Source: Prorocentrum cordatum (lineage: Eukaryota > Sar > Dinophyceae > Prorocentrales > Prorocentraceae). Taken from it: a DNA stretch of 27,500 nt. Both the position numbers and the translations under genes were made by a program. The notes beneath the pieces were generated by a model. It was not told the DNA's origin. It was given only the letters and a program-made list of their open reading frames with translations, and searched no databases. Below are positions 1-9,096 of the stretch, one piece after another (position 1 is the stretch's first letter; each line of letters starts with the position of its first letter). Location of the stretch: the NCBI GenBank assembly GCA_963575745.1, contig CAUYUJ010001758.1, positions 592,060 to 619,559 of the forward strand, given 5' to 3'.

Positions 1-99
1 ATGGTTTGAGTATCTGATATTTTTCCTCCCAGATCTGCCTGTAGGGGGACATGCCCGACCGAACCCTGGGCTTTTCTCTGCCGTGCGCCGCTAAAATGC

Positions 100-690
100 A
101 GCTTGGGCGTCAAACGTTCTTGCGTCCTTACGGTGGAGGCCCATGCCAAAAAACACCCTGCTTGCATCCAGGGTGCCCTGGGTTTCTTGGGTTTCGATAG
201 TTTTGCGATGGAGAGCGCGACGTTCCCAAACCAAAATCCAATGGACGTCCTGGGGTCTCAGGGTCGGGTTTCTCGTGGAAGGTTTCTTGTGGTCGGACCC
301 CTACTGCACCGCGCGTCCTCAACGGATGAGGGCGGCAGCGAGTTCCATGGCCAGTCCACGAGGGAATTTCCACCGGCTCCCAGACCCTGGCTCCCTTTTC
401 CAGTGGCTCCCTCACCCCACGCCCTCGCTGTGATCCGCACTCTTGACACTGGGGCTGCAGGGACCTGGATCAGCTCCAGGTCGGCCGCTTGCGCTCGCGC
501 CCCCGCGCGCCCCAGCGCGCCCAGGACACGGACTCGCCGAGATCGGACGGGCCCGGCTGGCAGGCGGGGCCCCTGTGGCGCGCGGCGAGCTCGCCGAGGC
601 GCTTGGCCGGCCCGCCGCCCGCCGCGCGGCGCCGTCGGGCGGCGCGCGGCCGGCCGACCACCGCGCGTGGCGCCGTCGGGCCGTCGATAA
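100..690. other. GC-rich stretch without a recognisable gene
   Basis: Composition becomes extremely GC-rich towards 480-680, with runs of GCGC and CGCCG. Overlapping open frames occur on both strands, as expected when stop codons are rare. The translations are Arg/Ala/Pro-rich and show no domain or motif that I recognise. I do not call a gene here. Confidence 0.6.
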
Positions 691-692
691 GG

Positions 693-896
693 TCGGGGGA
701 GCGTAAGACCTGGGTTTGCCAGGACTCGGGTTCGCCATCGTTTTCTGACGACCGCGCCTCGGATTTTGACGAGGAGGAGTTTCGTGGGATGTCTGCAGCG
801 GGAGGCCTCGTCAAAATGCAGGCTCGGCCCCGTCATTTTTTTGACGACCTCGTCGGGGATTTCCGAGTCCCCTGTACCCAGGTCTTACGTCCCCCT
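693..896. mobile_element. Foldback MITE-like element, copy A
   Basis: The ends are long imperfect inverted repeats: GCGTAAGACCTGGGT from 701 and its reverse complement ACCCAGGTCTTACG near 876-889. The pairing continues inwards (GGACTCGG with CCGAGTCC; GACGAGG with CCTCGTC), so most of the 204 bp can fold on itself. The heptamer GATAAGG flanks both ends (686-692 and 897-903) and reads as a target-site duplication. A second copy lies at 14907-15117. No transposase is encoded, so it would be non-autonomous. The superfamily is not assigned; a 7-8 bp duplication would be compatible with hAT- or Mutator-like elements, but the ends are not diagnostic. Confidence 0.65.
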
Positions 897-1055
897 GATA
901 AGGGGGGGAGGTTCAAGTCGGGCATGTCCCTCTACAGAGGGGGATATTCAGAAACAGATTTTGAAAGCAGGCTGAAGGCGATTTTGGGGCTCGTTCTGAC
1001 AGTGGTTGAACATTGTGGTTGCTGTTTGCCGTGCTTCCTCTGTCTTCCAGAGTCC

Positions 1056-1469
1056 GCCTGTAGGAGGACACGCCCGACCTAGATTTTGTGGTTGGCGTTC
1101 TGGGGGCCTGCCGAAGGAGCCCCGCGCTGGGGGTCAGGCGCGCGGAGTTGTGATGGCGCATGGGAGGAGAGGGGGGAGGACGAGCGAGGCAAGCAGCAAC
1201 ACTCGCTGGGCGTCGGAGAGATCGCGTGCCACAGCGATCTCCGAACAGCACGCGCTCCCCGTGAGGCGATGACCCCGCGAGGGCCCCTCCCGTGCACGCT
1301 GCCCCGGTCGGTCTCGCAGTGGTGGACGGCTGGAATTTGGTGGGCTCGGCGCTCTGGGGGGTATCATGCCGAAGGCGCCCCGAGCCCTCGTGGAATGGAC
1401 GACGCCCGAGCGATGGCGAGTGGTGGATGTTTGGAGTTTGTTGTTAAGTCGGGCACGTCCCCCTACAGG
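1056..1469. repeat. Second unit bounded by the CCTGTAGGAGGAC-type inverted repeats
   Basis: The motif at 1056-1078 (CCTGTAGGAGGACACGCCC) is matched in inverted form at 1448-1469. Sequence just inside the left motif (about 1077-1135, including GCCGAAGGAGCCC) is repeated after the fifth motif copy at 1565-1587. The same terminal region therefore exists at least twice. No coding sequence is recognised inside. Confidence 0.4.
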
Positions 1470-1564
1470 AGGAATCTTCGAGAATAGTAGCAGAAATAGT
1501 CTGGGGTCGATTCTTCGACTATGCGAGGATTGTTTGGCTATCCTTCATGTTTCTTCCAACATCC

Positions 1565-1640
1565 GCCTGCAGGAGGAAATGCCCGATCTAAATTTGTAGT
1601 CGGCGTCTTGGGGGTCAGGCCGAAGGAGCCCTGGTGCCCT
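1565..1640 (+). repeat. Unpaired left end of the same repeat family
   Basis: The motif CCTGCAGGAGGAAATGCCC is followed by about 55 bp homologous to 1077-1135, including GCCGAAGGAGCCC. I find no inverted partner downstream, so this looks like a truncated copy. Confidence 0.4.
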
Positions 1641-1807
1641 CGTGCTCCCCGCAGTGCGTCTCTGCGAGCAGGCCCCGACGTCGAGAGTGCACGCCTTCGC
1701 GCGCACGTGCCTCCGCCTCCTCCTATTCCTCATCGTGCTCCTCGTCGTCGTCGTCCTCCTCCTCCTCCCTTGTGGCCACGAGAGCCGTGCGGCAGTGCCG
1801 TGTTCTG

Positions 1808-1830
1808 TTCTCTCTCTCTCTCTCTCTTTG
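1808..1830. repeat. CT dinucleotide microsatellite
   Basis: A run of TCTCTC lies immediately left of the CCCTACCTAGG end of the next element. A similar CT run lies just right of that element at about 2780-2803. Confidence 0.8.
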
Positions 1831-1943
1831 TTCCCTACCTAGGCTCTGCCTAGAGGGTTCTTACCCTCTATCTTAAAGGGGCCGGGCAGTGTTGCCCGCC
1901 CCGGGCGGTTCCCCCGGCATCCGCCCCGCGGTTCCCCCAGTTA
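1831..1943. repeat. Direct repeat, copy 1 (about 110 bp)
   Basis: The segment begins CCCTACCTAGGCTCTGCC and contains GGGCCGGGCAGTGTTGCC and GCGGTTCCCCC. It recurs with few changes at 2031-2145. About 90 bp of TTAGC-type repeat lies between the two copies. Confidence 0.75.
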
Positions 1944-1947
1944 CGTC

Positions 1948-2712
1948 TCCTTAGCTTAGCGTTGCTTATCTCATCTTATCTTAGCTTATTTCATCTTAGC
2001 TTAGCTTAGCTTCATCTTAGCTCAGGTGGATTCCCTACCTAGGCTCTGCCTAGAAGGTTTCTTACTCTCTATCTTAAAGGGGCCGGGCAGTGTTGCCCGC
2101 CCCGGGCGGTTCCCCCAGTCCCCGCCCCGCGGTTCCCCCAGTCCCCTGGGAGATTTAGCTTTAGTTTTAGTTTTAGCTTTAGCTTCAACGTTAGCTGAGC
2201 TTTAGCTTAACTTAGCTTAGCTTTAGCTTAGCTTTAGTTTAGATTTAGCTTAGCTTTAGCTTAGCTTTAACTTAGCTGTAGGTTAGCTTTAGCTTAGCTT
2301 TAGCTTAGCTTTAGCTTAGCATTAGCTTAGATTTAGCTTAGATGTAGCTCAGCTTTAGCTTAGCTGTAGCTTAACTTTAGCCTAGCTTTACCTTGGATGA
2401 ACCTTAGCTTTAGCATAGCTTTAGATTTAGCCTTAGCTTAGCGTTAGCTTAGCTTTAGCTTAATTGTAGCTTAGGTGTGGCTTAAGTTTAGCTTAGCTTT
2501 AGCTGAACTTTAGCTTAGCTGTAGCTTAGCTTTAGCTTAGTTTGTAGCTTAGCTTTAGCTTAGCTGTATCGTATAGTTAGCTTAGCGGTAGCTTGACGTT
2601 AGCTTAGCGTTAGCCTAGATGTAGCTTAGTTTTAGCTTAGCGTTAGCTTAGCTTTAGCTTAGCTTTAGTTTAGCTGTAACTTAGCTTTAGCTTAGCTTTA
2701 GCTTGGCTTTAC
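1948..2712. repeat. TTAGCT/TTTAGC satellite array
   Basis: A degenerate array of TTAGCTTAGC and TTTAGCTTAGC units, interrupted at 2031-2145 by the direct repeat. It has no GGG triplets, so it is not a standard telomere repeat. The block is bracketed by CCCTACCTAGG (1833-1843) and its reverse complement CCTAGGTAGGG (2750-2760), so the satellite may sit inside an element with short inverted ends. Confidence 0.8.
2031..2145. repeat. Direct repeat, copy 2 (about 110 bp)
   Basis: This is a near copy of 1831-1943 with the same CCCTACCTAGG start and the same GGGCCGGGCAGTG and CCCGGGCGG blocks. It directly precedes the long TTAGCT satellite. Confidence 0.75.
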
Positions 2713-3225
2713 TGTTACTACTAATGCTGCTTTCCTAGGGGCTACAACTCCTAGGTAGGGTCGCAATGGGATAATTTGTCTCTCCCTCTCTCTCTCTCTG
2801 CTCGGCCTTCTCTTGACGCCCCAGCCGCTCCGCAGCGGCCCCCGCCGCGGGAGCGCTCTCCCTCCTCCCCTCCCGCCCCGCGGCCGCGTCCCTCTCCTTG
2901 CCCGAGTGCGCGTGCGTGCCCCCTCTGCCGCGCGGCGACGCAGGCGGAAATCCGTTCGGCCCTCTCCGCCCTGCTTCACCCGGGGAGCGGCGAGGCCTCC
3001 GGCGAGGGGGTGCAGCGGCCGCCGTGCACGCGCGCCCGAGCACGCCGAATCACGCGCTCAATCCCTTCTTGAACTGAGGGGGCCCCGGCGAGGCACGTGG
3101 CTCGGCCGTCACACGGAGCCTGGGTGTCCGCAATAGGATCTTGGCCGGGCCCCCTCCCCTCTTGGCCCGTGCGCCAGCCCACCAGGCCAGCTCTGGCCCA
3201 GCGATGCGAGGTCTGCCCGCTCTGC
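2704..3225. other. GC-rich stretch, no gene seen
   Basis: It contains a CT microsatellite (about 2780-2803) and then GC-rich sequence with all-frame open reading. Translations are Arg/Pro/Ala-rich without a recognisable domain. Confidence 0.5.
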
Positions 3226-3229
3226 TGGC

Positions 3230-3396
3230 AGGAGGAGGAGGAGGAGGAGGAGGAGGAGGAGGAGGGGAGGAGGAGGAGAGGAGGAGGAGGAGGAGGAGGA
3301 GGAGGAGGAAGGGGGGGAGGAGGGGGTGGAGGAGGTGGAGGAGGAGGAGGAGGAGGAAGAGGGGAAGGAGGAGGAGGAGGAGGCGGAGGCGGAGGA
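3230..3396. repeat. GGA trinucleotide array
   Basis: An almost pure purine strand made of GGA/GAG with some GGT and GGC variants. Predicted poly-Gly, poly-Glu and poly-Arg translations come only from the repeat. Long purine tracts of this type can form triplexes. Confidence 0.9.
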
Positions 3397-3399
3397 CCA

Positions 3400-4125
3400 T
3401 CAGGCGGGCTCTGTCCCACGATGCGGGGTGTGATGGACCGCGCGTTGCAGGGCCAGCTGGACCACCAGTCTTGTCTTCGCCCGCACTGCGGTGGGGTGAT
3501 CGGTGGTTGCTCCTCTCTCTGGTGGTGGCGCTTCCATCTTGCTTCCGTGTCCGCGCTCGCACTGCCGAGCTCTACTCACAGCATGGCACGTGACGAGTTG
3601 GGCTGCCACGGGCAGCCAGTGTCCTTTCACCTTGAAGGCAGCGCGCCATCGACGCCGATCGTGCGCCACAGCCTGCTCGCACAGTTCCCTCGCCATCCTC
3701 ATCATCTTCCCATCCCTCATCGTGTTCCTGATTATGCTGCTTACCGGAGATCTGACGCTGCGGAAATATTGCAACTTCGCGAACAATCACGACCAGAGCC
3801 TTAGACTCCATCTTCCTGCCGCATGTCTCCAACCCGATCGATCCGTCATGGCCCCGCGGCCCGAAACCGGACGCTTGGCGCGAAAAAGTTGCAACGCCCA
3901 GATCTTGGGGTCTTCCCTCCCCCCCCGCCCGCCTGAGCGCTGGCCCCCTCCCCCCTCCCCCCTTCCCCGCGAGGCTGCTCGGCGCAGCCGCGGGCGAGCT
4001 GGGCACTGGGCTGGGGGCCGCGATGAGATCGCCCAGGATGGACTTCTCCGAGCCGCCCTTCGCGAGCGACGACTGGAAGGGCGACAAGGAGGCCCGCCCC
4101 GAAGGGCAACAGGAACGGCGGCACG
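3400..4125. other. Unassigned region with moderately protein-like frames
   Basis: Two overlapping frames have balanced composition. The minus frame covers 3400-3786. The plus frame from 3503 includes a hydrophobic run (LAILIIFPSLIVFLIMLL, coded around 3690-3745). I recognise neither, and their mutual overlap means at most one could be real. I do not call a gene. Confidence 0.3.
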
Positions 4126-4127
4126 TT

Positions 4128-5027
4128 CTCGGGGGCCTCTTGGGGACAGTTTTGGGGCATCTTGCGAACAGTTTTGGAGCTTTTTGGCGGCCTCCTGGGG
4201 GCCTCTTGGGAGCCTCTGGGGAGGCTCTTTGGGGCTTCCTGGGGCCTCCTGGGGGTCTCTTGGGGGCCTCCTGGGGCCTCTTCGGGGCTTCTTGGGGCTT
4301 CCTGAGGGCCTTTTTTCGGCTCCTTTTTTGATTGGGCCCCCTCTTGGAACCGTCTTGGGGACCTCCTGAGCCGTGTTGGAGGCCTCTTGGGCCGTCTTGC
4401 GTTTAGGGACCCTCTTGGAGACCTCTTGGACCTTCTTGGTGCGATCCTGGGGGCTTCTGATGGCGGCTTGGAGCGTCGGGAAGGCGAAAAGGTGAGAAAG
4501 TCAAACACATTATGAAACACCTAAAGCAAATACCTGATTTGAACCTCTCGGGGCCTTTTTGGGAAGCCTCTCGGAGGCCTCTTGAGACGTCTTGGGCGTT
4601 CTTCGGCCGACTGCAGGCCATCTTGGGCGTCCCGGACCAGTTTGGCGATTCGGGGTCCTCTCGCACCGTCTTGGGGGCCTCTCAGGACCCTCTTGGCCCG
4701 TCTCGGGGCCTTGAGTCATGCGACAAAACGCTGGGAACCCCTGGGGCCACGCGTCGCGCCACTGGAGATTTGGCACTCTTGGCGTCCGGCCCTTTTAAAG
4801 AAACCTCCGGATTGAGAGCTGAGGCCCTGGGGGATCCAACAAGGGACCTGAGGACACTCCAACGCGTGCCTCGAGGGCACGGTGGCTGAGATTGCACCGC
4901 ATAGACTGCACCACATGGATTGCTCCACATGCATTGCTCCGCATAGATTGCACCACATGGATTGTACCGCATGGGTTGCACCACAGCGGTTGCTCCACAC
5001 ATATTGCACCACATCGGTTGCACCACC
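4128..5027. repeat. Composite tandem unit 1 (about 0.97 kb period)
   Basis: In order it holds a degenerate array rich in GCCTCTTGGGG-type units (4128-4470), a single-copy-like block GAGCGTCGGGAAGGCGAAAA (from 4471) followed by AAACACCT, a CTCGGAGGCCTC-type array, a block with GGACCTGAGGACAC, and a 15-bp array. The same order recurs about 970 bp downstream. Confidence 0.7.
4891..5027. repeat. 15-bp minisatellite, array 1
   Basis: About nine units of a 15-bp motif close to ATTGCACCACATGGA, with substitutions such as CTCC for CACC. Because 15 is a multiple of three, the reverse strand reads as Cys/Trp-rich pentapeptide repeats, but no start or gene context supports a protein. Confidence 0.85.
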
Positions 5028-5099
5028 TATCTAATGGCCTTCGGTACATTCCGCCACCGTGCCTGGGTTGTGGGTATGAAGCCTATTGGACGGTTGTTG

Positions 5100-5964
5100 G
5101 GATCTCGTGGGAGGCCTCTCGGGGGCGCATCTTGGAGGCAGTTTTGAAGCCTCTTGGGGGCCGGGTTGGAACCTCTTCCGGCTTTTGGGGGGCCTCCTGG
5201 GAGCCTCTTGGGGCCTCTTGGGGGCCTCTTGGGTGCTCTGGGGGCCTCCTGGGCCCCCTCTTTGGGCGGAAGGCTTGGATTTTCGGTTCGGGTTCCCTCT
5301 CTTGGGCCCCTCTTAAAGGCTGTCTTCTGGCCATCTTGAGCGCCTCTTGGGATCTTGGGGCCCTCTTGAGCGGTTTGGGGGCCCTCTTGGAGGCCTCTTG
5401 GGCCGTCTTGGGGCGATCTTTGGGGCCTCTTGGGCCGTCTTGGAGCGTCGGGAAGCCGAAAAGGCCAGAAAGCAAACAACTTTCAAACACCTACGGAGAG
5501 TCAATGATGCCCTCGGAGGCCTCTCGGAGGCCACTTGGGGCGACTTGGGGGCCTCGTGGGGCGTCTTGAGTTCATCTTAGGCGTCTTGGGCCGATCTTGG
5601 GGGCCTGTTGGGCCCCGTCGCGTCTCTCCGCGTGACTCTCGGGGCCCTCTTGGCCTGTGTTGGGGCCCTACTGGGCCGAAACACAAACACGCGCCACCAC
5701 TTCCCGAAGCCCAGCAAGCACGCAGAACGCCCCAGTAGATTTGAACATTGGGTTCAGGCACCTTAACAACCTCCTCATTACTGAGGACTGCGGCTTAGGG
5801 GTTTGGGCAAAGGACCTGAAGACACGCCCATTCCGTGTGCACGGTGGGGGATAAGACACCGCACCACATCGATTGCAACACATGGATTGCACCACATAGA
5901 TTGCACCACACACATTGCTCCACATGACTTGCACTGCGTACGTTCTACATAGATGGTACCACAT
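5100..5964. repeat. Composite tandem unit 2
   Basis: It repeats the architecture of 4128-5027: a CTCTTGGGG-type array, then GAGCGTCGGGAAGCCGAAAA (from 5443), AAACACCT, a CTCGGAGGCC array, a block with GGACCTGAAGACAC, and a 15-bp array (about 5857-5964). The matching order of five unrelated blocks supports a segmental tandem duplication. Confidence 0.7.
5857..5964. repeat. 15-bp minisatellite, array 2
   Basis: Units resemble ATTGCACCACATAGA, the same motif as 4891-5027. A short remnant of about two units lies at 6857-6888. Confidence 0.8.
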
Positions 5965-5969
5965 ATATT

Positions 5970-6850
5970 TTCCGTTATAAAGATAAAGATCGGTTCTACC
6001 AATCTCCCCCCCGGACTTATCCACTCACCGGGAACCGATGCAAAATACATATGGTCCTGACCCAATGTCCATCCTACCTGTGAACTCATACTATCCCAGC
6101 TAGGCTGGTATCGGCCCCCCTCAGTACCTTTTCAAAACATACTATGCGCGCACACTCGTTCATCACAAATCATAAGTTTCCAATAGTCCCTTGCAAGGAA
6201 TGGGACGAAGTGCGCACGCGGGCGTCGTCGCGCGCGCATGCCGCAATCCTTCAAACTTCTCGGTTTCGGAAGGATGTCAAAATCGAGCGTCCGAAGAACA
6301 GTTATAAAAGAACACAGGGTATCGCAACACGGAGTTTCAACACAAGCGTGTGTTCGCGCTCTTGCGAAATCTTAAGAAGACCATCGGTTTTTCAACATGT
6401 TCATAAAATGCGGGCTTCGCGCGCGCATGTCGAAATCTTTCGAACGCCCTTGCGCGCGTCCTGAAGGGTCGCACGATCCGTGATCAGCATCGGCGCCGTC
6501 ACTGGCTGCCCAGTCGTCGCTGTCAGCATCGCCACCAGCATCGTTACTATCATCATCGTGTCTACCGTTGTCGACGTTGCCATGATACCGCGCCCGCCCA
6601 AGTCGCCGACTCGCACTGAAGTGCCCACTGCGATGTGCCGAGCGGTCAGCGCCACTGCGTTCGCGTCGGTCGCGCCAAACTCGCTGGCCGCTGCGCGCGC
6701 GAGCATGCGCGGGCTAGCGCGGCCGCAGAGATGCACCAGCCAACACCCAGCACTCAGCGCAATCGCTTCCGCATGGGGTTTGCAAACCAAGTTGCGGGTG
6801 GGTGGGTGGGATGTTTGCGCGAGCAGTGGAATGGACATCTTCAAGTTGAG
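5970..6850. other. Lower-repeat stretch, no gene recognised
   Basis: Mixed-composition DNA. A weak resemblance links 6180-6450 (GCGCGCGCATGTC, GGTTTTTCAAC) with 25360-25445 (GCGCGCGAATGTCC, GGTTTTTTGAT), which suggests an old dispersed repeat. Frames over 6401-6926 on both strands overlap and show no domain. Confidence 0.4.
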
Positions 6851-6856
6851 CATTGG

Positions 6857-6888
6857 CGAATTGCACCACATAGGTTCCACCACACATC
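6857..6888. repeat. 15-bp minisatellite remnant
   Basis: Two units related to ATTGCACCACATGGA occur here, which may mark the end of a third, decayed composite unit. Confidence 0.5.
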
Positions 6889-6889
6889 C

Positions 6890-7890
6890 TTCCCAAAACG
6901 AACTCTTTGGGGTCCACGCTGGCTAGCATAGTATATTTGATCATGACAATCGACCCAATCCAGAAGCGTGACCAAGACAGCCCTTGTCATCATTGCCGTC
7001 CAGGTCGTCACAGTTCGCCGCCCCCGCCGCCGCCCCCCTAGAGCCAACGCGCATAGCAAGGATGAACGACTTTCCAAGGTTACCCCTGCATCCTTCCCCT
7101 TCGGCCCATCCCCGGCCAGTCTGGCTGGCCGCGCCCCGCCTTCAAAAGTGGCGACATGGCCTTCCAAGGCCTTTGCGTCCTCATCGCGCGTCCTTCTTAT
7201 TCGGGTTGACTGTACAGTGCAGACCAGGCCGTGACCGTCCCGCCGCTGGAGGGCGACGGGGAGGCGCGCGCGGGTGGGCGGGGTCGCGGCCGCGGGCGCA
7301 CCGCCGTTGCTCGCCTCTCCGCCCATGGGCTGCTTTCTGGTGGTTCCGCCCGCCTTGGGTGGCCTAGAGGCTCCGAGGAGGAAAATGTACCCATACCGTT
7401 GCCTCTCCCTCGTTTCCCCCGTTTTCCCAACCGTCCTGTGGTGTTGGGTCCTCGTTTTGCAGAGGCGGGGGGCTCCACCGTGGGCAGCTCTCCCAACGGC
7501 GGTACTCACAGCTGCGTGTGGTTGGGCCCTTCGCCCGGATAATTCGGCCTCCTGGGCGGCCCCTCGTCGCCAGCGCCAGATTCGCCAGCTTCGCCTCGAG
7601 ACCCTGGCCGGAGCGCGCGCAGTGGTATCGGTACTTTCGGCTGGTTTCCCCAGAGGCTGCCCGGCGGGCCGGGCAGCCTCTGGTAGTCCGTCCCCGCCAG
7701 CCTCCGGAGGCTCCCCGACCCCAGACCCCCTCGCGTTGTGAAGTAAAAAACACGACGGAAGGTTTTTAGCTACTTTCGGCCTGTGGTGGTCCTTACCGGG
7801 CCTCGGGACCGTCAAAAGACGCCTCAGGGCGAAAAAACGAGTCCCCGGGGAAGGGGTCCAGACCTCTGGGGGTCGACGTTGTAACAACAA
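6890..7890. other. GC-rich stretch; long minus frame not accepted as a gene
   Basis: A minus-strand frame of 349 codons spans 6841-7890. Its translation is Arg/Ala/Gly/Pro-rich and has no recognisable domain, and it runs through a 34-bp palindrome and the 15-bp repeat remnant. The opposite strand is open over much of the same length. I treat it as a product of high GC. Confidence 0.4.
7650..7683. repeat. Perfect 34-bp inverted repeat (16 + 2 + 16)
   Basis: CCAGAGGCTGCCCGGC is followed by GG and then the exact reverse complement GCCGGGCAGCCTCTGG. It could be a hairpin in RNA or a symmetric protein-binding or recombination site. No T-run follows, so a bacterial-type terminator is not supported. 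Confidence 0.7.
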
Positions 7891-7915
7891 TCACGGCGTC
7901 GGGGGTCTGGGACTG

Positions 7916-7992
7916 TATAAAACAGGGCTAGGATCGGGATAAATCGATCCAGAGCGTTCCGGAGCGCTCTCAGAGCGTTCCGGAACGCTCTG
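7916..7992 (+). promoter_or_regulatory. TATA-like box followed by two tandem palindromes
   Basis: TATAAAAC lies at 7916-7923. Downstream, AGAGCGTTCCGGAGCGCTCT (7951-7970) is a palindrome with one mismatch, and AGAGCGTTCCGGAACGCTCT (7972-7991) is perfect. Two adjacent copies of a 20-bp dyad look like binding sites for a dimeric factor. No gene is evident just downstream, so promoter function is only a possibility. Confidence 0.3.
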
Positions 7993-8653
7993 GAGCGGCC
8001 GCGGCGCCCGATACATCCTGCAAACCCGCCGATTCTCAGAGATTTCGAGTTCTCCCGATCCGATTTTGTCCCGATCTTCGCGTCGTTTTACTGTAGCCCC
8101 CGCTGGCAGGTCGGGGTCAGGGCGCGGTCTCAGCACCCCGGCGCCGCCTCGGGCGGCACCCCGGGGGTGGATAGGGTCACGGGCATGTCGGGGATCATAT
8201 TAAGAATGATGATAATGGTTTTCTCATGGTTCTAGGCCGCTTGCGGGCCGTGCGGTGCTGAAGTTGAAAATGGTTCATGGTGGTTTTGAAAATGGCCGCG
8301 CGCGGGTTTCAAATAGTTTCGGCGTCAAACTAGCAGCTTGGCGCGCCCGCCATTGGAAGGTATGATTACGCGCAACGCGGCCTTCGCTCAGGGGTGCCAG
8401 GGCAAATGGCGCTTGATCCTCCTTCCCACTCTGCCCTGCAGTAGGCGGTACGAGCCAAGGGCGTTTGAGCCTTCTCCGTGCCCCTTTCACATGCAGCCCG
8501 AGCTCGGCCTTTAAGCGCGCGGGTGTCTTTTGTTGGGCTAGTTGGAACTAGAGGTTGCGTCTCGAACCGAAAGAGCCAACATGTTTTGTCCCACCAATTA
8601 CCGTTGTTACTGCACGCTGCTGGGGCCGCCGCCCACGAAGGCATCCCCAGGTT

Positions 8654-8725
8654 CGCGCCGAGTCCGTCACATGTGAAACGTGCTGCGTTTGCAGGCTGGC
8701 CCGCGCCGAGTCCGTGGCATGTGAA
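8654..8725. repeat. Pair of 24-bp direct repeats
   Basis: CGCGCCGAGTCCGTCACATG (8654, continuing TGAA) recurs at 8702 with two mismatches, 48 bp apart. Both are preserved in the other arm at about 14260-14336. Paired, evenly spaced copies could be binding sites, but no function is shown. Confidence 0.5.
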
Positions 8726-9096
8726 GGGTTTGACAACTCGGCGCCGCGCCGAGCAAGCTATCGTGCCCCCCCTACCCTCCTTATCGGCAGAAGCAGGGCC
8801 GCGTGCAAAAGGGCACTTGTTTAAGTTGTTGTAGTTTTTCAAGTTTGTGCCTAGCAGCTCCGCGAAAGTACTGCAGCACGCGCCTGTGCAGTCCATCGTT
8901 GTGTGTTGGGTAATTCGTTATTTTCCCTCCCCGCTCTGCGGTCGCCGCCCTGGGCGGCCGAATGACGAGAAACTTTGCTCAAACTTGCGCCGCAGGATGT
9001 GGAGTGAGAAGATATGGTACGATGCGGGATCGATTACACATGTCTGCGGTAATTGCATATGCAACAAGGGGACGATTTGGGGAGACTCGTGGCCCG

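Larger units (their letters stand above)
37..940. repeat. Unit bounded by inverted CCTGTAGGGGGACATGCCC-type repeats
   Basis: A 23-bp motif at 37-59 (core CCTGTAGGGGGACATGCCC) recurs in inverted form at 917-940. Both copies point inwards, as terminal inverted repeats would. The interior is GC-rich, with every frame open over 100-700 but nothing I recognise as protein. It also contains a foldback element (693-896) that looks nested, because it has its own 7-bp target duplication. I infer a mobile or duplicated unit. I see no clear target-site duplication at its outer ends, and the pairing of these two motif copies is a guess, since five copies exist in 1-1600. Confidence 0.4.

Noticed and set aside
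1948-2712. Possible telomeric repeat
   Set aside because: Units are TTAGC/TTTAGC without the GGG of known TTAGGG-like telomeres, and the array is internal and bounded by inverted ends.
3400-4369. Candidate membrane protein from a hydrophobic run near 3690-3745
   Set aside because: A single hydrophobic segment in a frame that then runs into CTTGGGG-type repeats, with an equally plausible frame on the other strand. No homology recognised.
7650-7683. Rho-independent terminator
   Set aside because: There is a strong hairpin but no following T-run and no bacterial gene upstream.
6841-7890. 349-codon minus frame
   Set aside because: GC-driven open frame without domains, crossing a perfect palindrome and a minisatellite remnant. 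The opposite strand is open as well.
8366-8896. 176-codon minus frame in the left palindrome arm
   Set aside because: In the right arm the same sequence is interrupted by the satellite element and by small indels, and it has no recognisable domain. It is kept only as part of the arm.
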